From NCBI GenBank assembly GCA_963824985.1, contig CAWGRQ010000014.1, positions 1-30,937 of the forward strand: a stretch of 30,937 nucleotides of DNA. Direction: 5' to 3'. The notes beneath the pieces were generated by a model. It searched no databases. It saw nothing but the letters and a program-made list of their open reading frames with translations, and was not told the DNA's origin. A program made the translations under genes and the position numbers. Origin of the DNA: JAFNAG01 sp963824985. GTDB taxonomy: Bacteria > Acidobacteriota > UBA6911. This document shows positions 24,397 through 30,937 of this stretch, in pieces. The stretch's first letter is position 1; every line of letters starts with the position of its first letter.

Positions 24397-24893
24397 TAGT
24401 ATTCGTACCTCTTGGAATCGTCGGATCCGCCTTCGGCAGCGGCCGCGCTATTGCCAGTCAGCGCAGATCCGGCAACTTCACTTTCCGGTGGCTGGCTACC
24501 GGATATCAACCGCAACGATCGCAACGTTTCAACCAGGGCCTGCCGACCAATCGGTTTCAGGAGATAGCCCTGGCAATTGCCTCGAATCGCCTTCTTCACA
24601 TTGGCGACGTCGGAAAGCGCTGTGGTCATGATCACTCGCGCACGATCAGATTCCTTGATTTCAAAATCTCTCTCAAGCGCGCGCATGCTCATCAGCGCTG
24701 CCAGTCCGTCCAACTCCGGCATCAAAACATCAAGACAGATCAGGTCGTAAGGACGATCCAATTCCAGGGCAGTGCGAAACAGGGATACGGCCTCAATTCC
24801 ATTGACCACCACGGTGCAGTCAGCATATGGAGCGAGTATCCGGGTTATCAGCACGCGGCTGGTGCGGTCATCTTCGGCAATCAGCGCTCTCAT
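24396..24893 (-). CDS. Stand-alone REC domain response regulator
   Basis: This 165-residue protein is essentially one REC domain (1-128). It has the acidic pair in LIAEDDRTSR, Asp55 in LICLDVLMPELDGLAAL, Thr in VIMTTALSD and Lys in GYLLKPIGRQAL. A low-complexity Ser/Ala/Gly tail without an output domain follows. It could shuttle phosphate from the HPt of the neighbouring hybrid kinase. Its insertion before the conserved Thr (ALERDFEIKESDRARVIM) is a known feature of a CheY-like subgroup. The ATG overlaps the hybrid kinase stop by 4 bases, so the two are probably made in fixed ratio. Confidence 0.88.
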   Translation of the reverse strand: MRALIAEDDRTSRVLITRILAPYADCTVVVNGIEAVSLFRTALELDRPYDLICLDVLMPELDGLAALMSMRALERDFEIKESDRARVIMTTALSDVANVKKAIRGNCQGYLLKPIGRQALVETLRSLRLISGSQPPESEVAGSALTGNSAAAAEGGSDDSKRYEY

Positions 24894-27800
24894 GGCGCGC
24901 TCCCCCCTGTTTCCTGCCGTGTCCCGGTGTCAAGAAATCTGGCAAACCTCTCGTACTCCTTCCGGACTGCGGGAATCAGAACGGCTGCCCGACCCAACTC
25001 CCTTTGTTCTCCGGCGGTTTCGATCTGCTGCGCGATCTGCTGCATCACGCAGGCGCCGATGCTCCCCGAGGCGCTCTTCAGAGAATGAGCCTGGCCCCTG
25101 ATCGCGGCGCAGTCCCCGTTTTGGGAAGCCTGCGCCAGCAGCTCGATCTGGCGCCCGGCGTCCGATAAAAAAAGCCCGAGGATTTCATTAAGGACGTCTT
25201 CATCGCCGCCGACCCGTTCGAGCGCGGACTCCCGGTCGAAAACGAGGACTTCTTCGCCTGCGGAATCTTCCACTGCCGCCGGCCCGGCCACGCGTATCCG
25301 TTTAAGCTGGCGCCGGATGGCATCGGCGAGTTGGACCGGGTTCACCGGCTTGGAAACATAGTCATCCATGCCGGCCTGCAGGCAGGCTTCCCGATCCCCC
25401 TTCATGGCATGCGCGGTCATCGCGATGATGGGCACCCGATGGTCCAGAACCGCGATCTCGGAATCGCGGATCTGCCGCGTTGCCTGAAAACCGTCCATTT
25501 CGGGCATCTGCACATCCATGAGGACCAAGTCATACGGGATCATTCCCAGTGCTTTCAGCGCTTCCGCGCCGTTCGACACCGCATCGGCCCGATATCCCAG
25601 TTTTTCCAGAATGCGCATTGCCACTTTCTGGTTGGTGGGATTATCTTCAGCCAGGAGGATTCGGATGGGACGCCGGCGTTGTCCGCCGGGGCTCGGTTGA
25701 GGCACAAGGGGTGCTGGAGAGCCCTTGTCTTCCGTCGACCCCGCGCCGGGATTGGCCACGGTGATCAGGGTGTCGAACAGTCGTGACTGCCGAATCGGTT
25801 TTGGCAGGCAGGCGGCAAAACCGTTCTGCCGGGCGCGATCCGCATCCCCCCGCATTCCCATGGAGGTCATCAGGATGAGTCTGGTGTCCTGGAAGGCGGT
25901 CTCGCTCCTGATCCGTCGCCCCAAGGTTTCGCCATCCATGTCCGGCATCCGCATATCAAGAAGGGCAATCTGGAATGGATCCCCCTCAAGCACGGCTTCG
26001 TGGAGTTTTGCCAGCGCCTCCTCTCCCCCGGCAGCCTCTTCATAACGGCAGCGCCAGGAGCCGAACTGCTGCCGGAGCACCAGTCGATTGGTGGCGTTAT
26101 CGTCCACCCCCAGGATGCGAAGACCCGCGATATCCACCGCGGTTTCGATAGGTGACGCCTCGACGTTGATCGGCTGCCCGAAGAGCGCGGTGAACCAGAA
26201 TGCGGACCCAGCTCCCGGAGTGCTTTCGACGCCAATCTCTCCCCCCATCATAGCCACCAACTGGCGGGAAATGGCAAGCCCAAGACCGGTCCCGCCATAA
26301 CGTCGTGAGGTGGACACATCGGCCTGTGTGAATGGCACGAAGAGGCTGTTCCGAGTCTCCAAAGGGATGCCGGTTCCGGTATCCATGACCGAAAACCTGA
26401 TCTTCGCCTTGGCCTCGATCTCACCGTCCAGACCTGCATGAACCGCTACTTCCCCCGCGGAGGTGAACTTGACGGCGTTGCCGATCAGGTTGGTCAGCAC
26501 CTGCCGCAATCGTCCCGGATCACCCGTAAGCCGTCGCGGCACGGCGGGATCGATGCTGCAGACATACTCCAGCCCTTTTTCCTGGGCCTTGATCGCCAGG
26601 ATGTCATTCATGTCATCCAGGGTGGATTGCAGGTCGAAATCGAGGATCTCGAGTTCGAGTTTGCCGGCCTCGATTTTGGAAAAGTCGAGGATATCGTTGA
26701 TCACGGAGAGGAGGGCATTGGCGCTGTTTTGGATCGTTTCCGCATACATGCGTTGTTCGGACGTCAGATTGGTATCCAGCAGCAGGCCGGTCATCCCGAT
26801 GATCCCATTCATGGGGGTGCGGATTTCATGGCTCATGTTGGCCAGAAACGCGGCCTTTGCCTTGACTGCGGCCTCGGCCTGGTCTTTGGCGCGGCGCAGA
26901 TCTTCTTCCATCCTCTTGCGATCGCTGATATCGACGATAACACCCACCAGGCCCCCGAGGCTCCCGTCCGATTTGCAGAAGGTGGCTTTGGTCACAATCG
27001 ACTCGTGCATTCGGCCGTTCACATCAGGGACGACATCCTCACAGGTATGGAACCCCCGGTTTCTGCACAGCTCCATATCCACCGCATGGTATCGGTCGGC
27101 CAGTTCCCGCGGGGCCAGATCGTAGACGGTCTTGCCGATGACCGATTCTGAAGACCGACCCATGAAGGACTCGAAGGCCCGGTTGCAGCCGAGGTACTTT
27201 CCATCGGTGTCCTTGTAATAGAGGGGATTCGGAATGCTGTTAATCAAAATCTGAAGGAACTGCGAGTGGTCCTGCACCCTATGCTCCAGTTCCTTGCGCG
27301 GGGTGATGTCCCGGAGGATTCCGACCGCGTGCCATTGGCCATGCAGCTTCATGCTGTTCAGGGACAACTCTACGGGAAACTCGGTGCCATCCTTCCGGCA
27401 TGCGGACAATTCCAGCGTCTTTCCAATTGCAGCGCCCTCGCCGGTCTGCTGGAACTTCGGATAGGCCTGCTTGTGCGCCTGGCGATAGTTTGCGGGAACC
27501 AGCAGTTTGTGCAGGTAGGCGCCTATGGCCTCATCCCGCGTCCAGCCGAAGATTCTCTCGGCAGCCTGATTCCAGAAAGAGATCTTCCCGTTAGAATCCA
27601 TCATGAGAATGGCGTCCTGGGCGGCGCTGCTGAGGGACCGCAACAGGTCCTCCCTCGACTCCCGGCTGTTTTTTTCCAGGGCCTGCTCCGCGGCCAGGCG
27701 TATGGTTGCTTCTTCAGCCTTCACTTTCTGGTTTTGGTTCCACAAAACCAGGATCGATGCGGCACTCATGGCGACAAACACGACTGCCAGGAGCAGAAAC

Positions 27801-28753
27801 GATCCCTTCAGACTTCTATCGGAAAAGGCTGTGACGCTGTCGTAGGGCGAACCCATTACCAGAATCCAGGTGAGGTCGCCAAAGCGGACCGGGGCGAATG
27901 CCGCCATTTTCTTGGGAAAGCCCGGGAGCCGGTAATCCACCGTACCCTGCCCGCCCGCGAGCGTATTGCCGATCAGATCAAACGACTCGTGGCAGGTCCG
28001 GCAGGTTTCATCTCTCCGGCCAACATCTCGAAAGACCATTTCCGGATGCTCGGAGTGAAAGAGAAGCTTCCCTTCCGTGTCAATGATCCAGGCCAGGGAA
28101 GGGGCGCCGGCCTCGGTCGGAACCAGGTTTTGCTCCATGATATGGTCAAGACCCGCGACGATCGAGACAAAGCCCGCGGTATCGGGTTTCCCTCCATCGG
28201 TCCCGCCGGTCATGCCCGAGAGGGGCGCGGACACGACGAGCAGGAATCGCGTCGATCCCGGCGCGGCAAGGTCCGGTTCGATCTCCAGATTGACGGACAC
28301 CGCCTCCATGCCTTGCGTGTGGGCCGCGCGCGCGGACAGGCTTGCGGCGATGCGATTCAGGTCGCGCGGGGTGCGTCCGGATGCGTATGCCGTTGCGCCT
28401 TTGCCATCCGTCACGGTAATGCCCTCAATGAATTTGGGCGCCAGATTGGCGAGCAGCGGCGGGATTTCGAGTGGCATGCGTCCCCGGTCCAGTTGCCGGA
28501 TTGACGGGGATATCGAGAACAGGAGCGCGTCCCGCGCGAGCAGCTGCATTTCCAGCTCGAGCTCGGTTGCCGATTGCAGCACCTCCTGGAGTTGATGTTC
28601 CTGAAACAAGGCCAGCGTCTGCGACCTGTTCGTCCAGTGGAGGGTCATGGTCAGATAGACGGCCGCGCCCAGCACGAGAACCAACGAAACGAGTATGTGC
28701 ACGTTGGCATTGGCGCCGATTCGACCCTCGGTCTTCATGGTATCTCTGAACAC
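24890..28753 (-). CDS. Membrane hybrid histidine kinase with periplasmic CxxCH sensor domain
   Basis: This 1287-residue protein is anchored by helices at about 19-38 and 318-338. They enclose a 280-residue periplasmic, Cache-like sensor containing Cys251-Arg-Thr-Cys254-His255, a c-type heme attachment motif. Inside the cell are PAS1 (about 370-488) and PAS2 (495-615), then HisKA with His642 in SHEIRTPMNGIIGM. The ATPase domain has NLIGNAVKFT, DTGTGIP and YGGTGLGLAIS. REC1 has Asp933 in LLDMRMPDMDG, REC2 has Asp1080 in LMDVQMPEMDG, and the C-terminal HPt has His1223 in AHSLKSASGSIGA. This is a full phosphorelay in one chain. The start is GTG 28753 with GGAGG 6 bases upstream; ATG 28738 is an alternative. 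Heme binding is inferred from the motif and the predicted periplasmic location. Confidence 0.92.
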   Translation of the reverse strand: MFRDTMKTEGRIGANANVHILVSLVLVLGAAVYLTMTLHWTNRSQTLALFQEHQLQEVLQSATELELEMQLLARDALLFSISPSIRQLDRGRMPLEIPPLLANLAPKFIEGITVTDGKGATAYASGRTPRDLNRIAASLSARAAHTQGMEAVSVNLEIEPDLAAPGSTRFLLVVSAPLSGMTGGTDGGKPDTAGFVSIVAGLDHIMEQNLVPTEAGAPSLAWIIDTEGKLLFHSEHPEMVFRDVGRRDETCRTCHESFDLIGNTLAGGQGTVDYRLPGFPKKMAAFAPVRFGDLTWILVMGSPYDSVTAFSDRSLKGSFLLLAVVFVAMSAASILVLWNQNQKVKAEEATIRLAAEQALEKNSRESREDLLRSLSSAAQDAILMMDSNGKISFWNQAAERIFGWTRDEAIGAYLHKLLVPANYRQAHKQAYPKFQQTGEGAAIGKTLELSACRKDGTEFPVELSLNSMKLHGQWHAVGILRDITPRKELEHRVQDHSQFLQILINSIPNPLYYKDTDGKYLGCNRAFESFMGRSSESVIGKTVYDLAPRELADRYHAVDMELCRNRGFHTCEDVVPDVNGRMHESIVTKATFCKSDGSLGGLVGVIVDISDRKRMEEDLRRAKDQAEAAVKAKAAFLANMSHEIRTPMNGIIGMTGLLLDTNLTSEQRMYAETIQNSANALLSVINDILDFSKIEAGKLELEILDFDLQSTLDDMNDILAIKAQEKGLEYVCSIDPAVPRRLTGDPGRLRQVLTNLIGNAVKFTSAGEVAVHAGLDGEIEAKAKIRFSVMDTGTGIPLETRNSLFVPFTQADVSTSRRYGGTGLGLAISRQLVAMMGGEIGVESTPGAGSAFWFTALFGQPINVEASPIETAVDIAGLRILGVDDNATNRLVLRQQFGSWRCRYEEAAGGEEALAKLHEAVLEGDPFQIALLDMRMPDMDGETLGRRIRSETAFQDTRLILMTSMGMRGDADRARQNGFAACLPKPIRQSRLFDTLITVANPGAGSTEDKGSPAPLVPQPSPGGQRRRPIRILLAEDNPTNQKVAMRILEKLGYRADAVSNGAEALKALGMIPYDLVLMDVQMPEMDGFQATRQIRDSEIAVLDHRVPIIAMTAHAMKGDREACLQAGMDDYVSKPVNPVQLADAIRRQLKRIRVAGPAAVEDSAGEEVLVFDRESALERVGGDEDVLNEILGLFLSDAGRQIELLAQASQNGDCAAIRGQAHSLKSASGSIGACVMQQIAQQIETAGEQRELGRAAVLIPAVRKEYERFARFLDTGTRQETGGSAP
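27989..28003 (-). other. CxxCH heme-c attachment motif in the sensor domain
   Basis: These 15 bases encode Cys-Arg-Thr-Cys-His (residues 251-255 of the hybrid kinase), between the two membrane helices and hence in the periplasm, where cytochrome c maturation takes place. Nearby residues (HSEHPEMVFRDVGRRDE before, ESFDLIG after) include a His at 233 and a Met at 239 that could serve as a distal ligand. Similar heme-containing periplasmic sensors are known in Geobacter. Here it is a prediction. Confidence 0.6.
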
Positions 28754-28789
28754 GGTCGTCCTCCATGGACTCGGCCCGTACGGCCTTCC

Positions 28790-29350
28790 TCATCTCGCGG
28801 AAAGGCTTTTTCCCAGGGTCATCTGCAGCACCTGTTTCAGCTGACGCTCGTCAGCCGGTTTGGAGATAATCATCAGGGGCCCATACGTCAAGGCCTCGGA
28901 TATCAGGTCGCTGTCCGGGTAGCCCGTGATGATGGCGACCGGCATCTCCGGATGCGGTGCGCGCAGTTCCTTCAGGAAATCCACACCGCTCATGCCCGGC
29001 ATCATGAGATCGAGAAGGATCAGGCCGGGAACGTCCCGAGCTATCGTCGCCAGGGCGCCCGCTCCATCCGTGGCCCGCGACGCCTGATAACCGAGCCTTT
29101 CGACCGCCCGGCCGATGGTCCGGCCGACCTCCACATCATCGTCCACGATCAGGACGTAAGCGGGTCTGAATCCGGAATGCCGGCCCTCCGACCATCTCTC
29201 GATCGCTTCGCGGCGGAAACGCCAGTCCTTTCCCACCTTGAACGACGGAATCTCGCCGCGTCGGGCCAGCCTTCGTATGGTTTCAACATGCGCGCCAAGA
29301 AACGCCGCCGCCGCGGACGCGTCCATCACCTGGGTGTCTTCGGACATCAT
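28790..29350 (-). CDS. Response regulator with N-terminal excisionase-type HTH
   Basis: This protein of about 186 residues has the reverse of the usual regulator order. The N-terminal 60 residues are an excisionase/MerR-like winged helix-turn-helix (VMDASAAAAFLGAHVETIRR, then RGEIPSFKVGKDWRFRREAIERW). The remaining 120 are a REC domain (VLIVDDD, Asp about 114 in LILLDLMMPGMSG, AIITGYPDSD, Lys in IISKPADER). It is the first gene of the operon and the only one with a DNA-binding domain, so it may control the operon or distant targets. ATG 29350 is preferred (AGG 6 bases upstream), with ATG 29347 and ATG 29362 possible. A 36-base gap separates it from the hybrid kinase start. No phage or integrase gene is near, so it is not a true excisionase. 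Confidence 0.85.
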   Translation of the reverse strand: MMSEDTQVMDASAAAAFLGAHVETIRRLARRGEIPSFKVGKDWRFRREAIERWSEGRHSGFRPAYVLIVDDDVEVGRTIGRAVERLGYQASRATDGAGALATIARDVPGLILLDLMMPGMSGVDFLKELRAPHPEMPVAIITGYPDSDLISEALTYGPLMIISKPADERQLKQVLQMTLGKSLSAR

Positions 29351-29596
29351 CAAGCGCCTCATTTCTTATGCCGCCTCAAGGCTCGTGCTCCTGCTCCATG
29401 GAGGAGCTTATCGACCGTGCGGGTGTTGAGTTTAGTTGCGTTTAGTTTGCTTCAGTGGAGGAGCGAAATGCGAAGGAGGGGGAAAAGGGGGACATTTTTT
29501 TGCCTATAGGATCTGTTTAGCCCGGCCGATAGTTGAATTGCGTGCCATGGATGTGGTCAGAATCGCGCGCCTGCGGCACAGGGAGGTGTCGCCCCG
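29351..29596. other. Divergent control region between the signalling operon and the REC-PAS gene
   Basis: This 246-base gap must hold both promoters, though I see no convincing -35/-10 pair on either strand. It contains near-tandem TTTAGTTGCG/TTTAGTTTGC (29431-29450), a palindrome around CTCCATGGAG (about 29394-29404), a purine-rich run ending in GGGGACATTTTTTT, and ATCTGTTTAGCC (29511-29522), which recurs inverted at 30576-30587. Any of these could bind the HTH-REC protein; this is inference. Confidence 0.4.
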
Positions 29597-30382
29597 ATGG
29601 ACAAAATCCTGCTGGTTGAGGACGACCCGGAGATTGCTGAAATCACCACACGAGCGCTCTGCGGCCTGGGCTATGATTGTGCCGGTACGGCATGGTCGGC
29701 GGCGGAGGCCATGCGCGCCGTCCAGGATCACCGGCCGTCCCTGGTATTGATGGACATAGGGTTGCAGGGCCCCATGGATGGGATCGAAGCCGCCCGCAGG
29801 CTTTATGATGACCATGATATTCCGGTAGTATTCCTGACCGCTGCCGACGACGAGCAGACTCTGGCGCATGCCAAGACCGCCCATCCGCTGGGCTATATTG
29901 TGAAGCCCTTCGAGCCCAGAAACCTGCGCATGGCGATCGAGATCGCGCTCACGCAGCACCGGACCCGTCAGGCCCTGGCGGCAGAAGCGTTGGTGCAGGC
30001 GGAAAAGAAATTCCGCACGAAATTCGAGCATGCCGTGTCCGGGATGTTCCAGGCCGGGAACGACGGCGAATTCCTCCAGGCGAACCGGTCTCTGGCGCGG
30101 CTGCTCGGCTATGAATCTCCCGAGGAACTCGCGGTCGCCGTCAAGAACGTGAGCCAGGTGCTGGATGTCGATCAGACCCTCATGCAGGCGCTTGCGGAAT
30201 CGTGCCGGCATCCGGGCGCCACGAGGAAGTTCGAGCTTCAGGCCTATCGCAAGGACGGAAGCACGATCTGGGTGTCCGGAAACGCCCGCGCCGTGCGCAA
30301 TTCCAGCGGCGAAGTCCTCTGCTATGAAGGAAGCCTGATCGGAGCCTTGAACAGAAAGAGTGCCCCGGCTCCGGTCGGGTAA
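29597..30382 (+). CDS. REC-PAS response regulator
   Basis: This 261-residue soluble protein has a REC domain (1-122; Asp53 in LVLMDIGLQGPMDG, FLTAADDEQTL, Lys in YIVKPFEP). A connector helix and one PAS domain (about 135-250, EKKFRTKFEHAVSGMFQAGNDGEFLQANRSLARLLGY) follow. It ends shortly after the PAS core with SLIGALNRKSAPAPVG. Its layout and residues closely track the first 255 residues of the REC-PAS-PAS kinase encoded at 22360-24396, so the two are paralogues. This copy lacks the second PAS and the kinase. It may pass phosphate or signal state by protein contact, or be a cut-down copy. The ATG has GGGAGG about 10 bases upstream. It is divergent from the operon. Confidence 0.87.
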   Translation: MDKILLVEDDPEIAEITTRALCGLGYDCAGTAWSAAEAMRAVQDHRPSLVLMDIGLQGPMDGIEAARRLYDDHDIPVVFLTAADDEQTLAHAKTAHPLGYIVKPFEPRNLRMAIEIALTQHRTRQALAAEALVQAEKKFRTKFEHAVSGMFQAGNDGEFLQANRSLARLLGYESPEELAVAVKNVSQVLDVDQTLMQALAESCRHPGATRKFELQAYRKDGSTIWVSGNARAVRNSSGEVLCYEGSLIGALNRKSAPAPVG

Positions 30383-30383
30383 T

Positions 30384-30587
30384 TGTTTAGCCAAATCAAA
30401 TGGATGAAGAAGCAAAACGCAAAGACGCAAAGGCGCAGGGGCGCAAAGATCGACACTGAGCAACAGGCGTGGGCGCCGCGCTTCGCCCAAGGATGCGGCC
30501 GAAGGCCGCCCATGCCCGGGAACCGAAAGGAATCTCTTTGCGTCCTTGCGTCTTTGCGTTCTGCTGTTCAGCATCGGCTAAACAGAT
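30384..30587. repeat. Inverted-repeat element with 'gcaaagacgcaaag' arms
   Basis: TGTTTAGCC (30384-30392) is matched inverted at 30576-30584. Inside, 26-base arms at 30412-30437 and 30539-30564 match at 23 of 26 positions and contain repeated ACGCAAAG units. The centre is GC-rich with GGCCGAAGGCC. The short frames through it (AKTQRRRGAK on one side) are repeat translations, not genes. Such 'acgcaaagacgcaaag' elements recur between genes in many bacteria, as I recall. It lies just after the REC-PAS stop codon and might serve as a transcript end. The remaining bases up to 30652 hold nothing I can identify. Confidence 0.6.
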
Positions 30588-30652
30588 GCCCGGTCGGCTA
30601 ATCCCATGGCCGGAGAGCGGAACGGATTGCGCCGGAATTGCTCCCAATCAGG

Positions 30653-30937
30653 TCAGACCTTTTTCTGAAGGAGTTGCCCGACCTTGCGCGCCAGGTCTTC
30701 TCCGGAATAGGGTTTCGGAAGCAAGGAGAGGTTTGGATCCACGAAGTCGGTTTTTCCGAATATGCTGGCATAGCCGGAGATGAAGAGCACTCTGATTCCC
30801 GGCCGCATGGATTCCATCTTCCCGGCCAGATCGCGGCCGTTGATGCCCCCGGGCATGATCAGGTCGGTTGCCATCAAGTCAATTGTGCCGGCATACTCGG
30901 AGGCCACCTTCAGAGCTTCAGGACCATCTTCCGCCTC
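30653..30937 (-). CDS. C-terminal REC domain of a larger protein, cut by the window edge
   Basis: The frame is open to the end of the window, giving 94 residues that form the last two thirds of a REC domain. They run from AEDGPEALKVA through phosphoacceptor Asp (LMATDLIMPGGINGRDLA) and FISGYASIF to Lys in LLPKPYSGEDLARKVGQLLQ. The 'TDLIMPGG.NG..LA' and 'SGY' wording is typical of the receiver at the end of hybrid PAS-histidine kinases. The protein is therefore probably a large kinase starting beyond the window. It is convergent with the REC-PAS gene, with the repeat element between them. Confidence 0.85.
   Translation of the reverse strand, partial: EAEDGPEALKVASEYAGTIDLMATDLIMPGGINGRDLAGKMESMRPGIRVLFISGYASIFGKTDFVDPNLSLLPKPYSGEDLARKVGQLLQKKV

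Noticed and set aside
28790..29350. Phage excisionase gene
   Set aside because: The HTH is followed by a complete receiver domain and no phage genes are nearby.
30412..30564. CRISPR-like array in the 'acgcaaag' region
   Set aside because: The repeats form one inverted pair, not regularly spaced direct repeats with unique spacers, and no cas gene is present.

Overview
This GC-rich window looks like part of a chromosome of an Acidobacteriota-type bacterium, or a close relative from soil or sediment. The main evidence is an 844-residue duplicated MacB/FtsX-type permease (ADOP family, greatly expanded in Acidobacteria). Supporting evidence is the dense, PAS- and REC-rich signalling, the secreted S15-type and creatininase-type hydrolases, the strong GGAGG ribosome binding sites and the many short palindromic intergenic elements. 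The assignment is inference; no rRNA or ribosomal protein gene is present to test it.

Left half (1-17.8 kb): a mosaic of unrelated metabolic and envelope genes. In order: an SDR-type L-threonine 3-dehydrogenase (-), tRNA-Lys(CTT), the ADOP permease (+), a lone GH31 N-terminal domain (-), a cytidylate-kinase-like protein (-), an exported S15/CocE-type peptidase (+), a truncated membrane sensor (-), an exported leucine-rich-repeat protein and an exported SAM methyltransferase (+), an Nramp-like transporter overlapping a CapK/PaaK-like adenylate-forming enzyme (-), a vapC remnant (-), an exported creatininase-family protein (+), an ECF sigma/anti-sigma deletion fusion (+) and an exported TPR/HEAT protein (+). 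Several of these genes are visibly broken, and some break points sit at short inverted-repeat elements, so this strip shows ongoing gene decay.

Right half (17.8-29.4 kb): one long, tightly packed minus-strand signalling operon of nine genes. Read in transcription order it encodes an excisionase-type HTH fused to REC; a 1287-residue membrane hybrid kinase (periplasmic sensor with a CxxCH motif, PAS-PAS-HisKA-HATPase-REC-REC-HPt); a stand-alone REC; a REC-PAS-PAS-kinase; REC-HDOD; REC with a degenerate HD-GYP; REC with a coiled tail; REC with an intact HD-GYP; and REC with a four-cysteine tail. Six of the eight junctions overlap by 1-4 bases. A divergent REC-PAS gene and the end of another REC protein lie beyond it. 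The genes appear to form a multi-branch phosphorelay: a possibly heme-dependent sensor feeds one HPt domain, which could phosphorylate many REC outputs, at least one of which should hydrolyse cyclic di-GMP. This operon is the best candidate here for a poorly described system.
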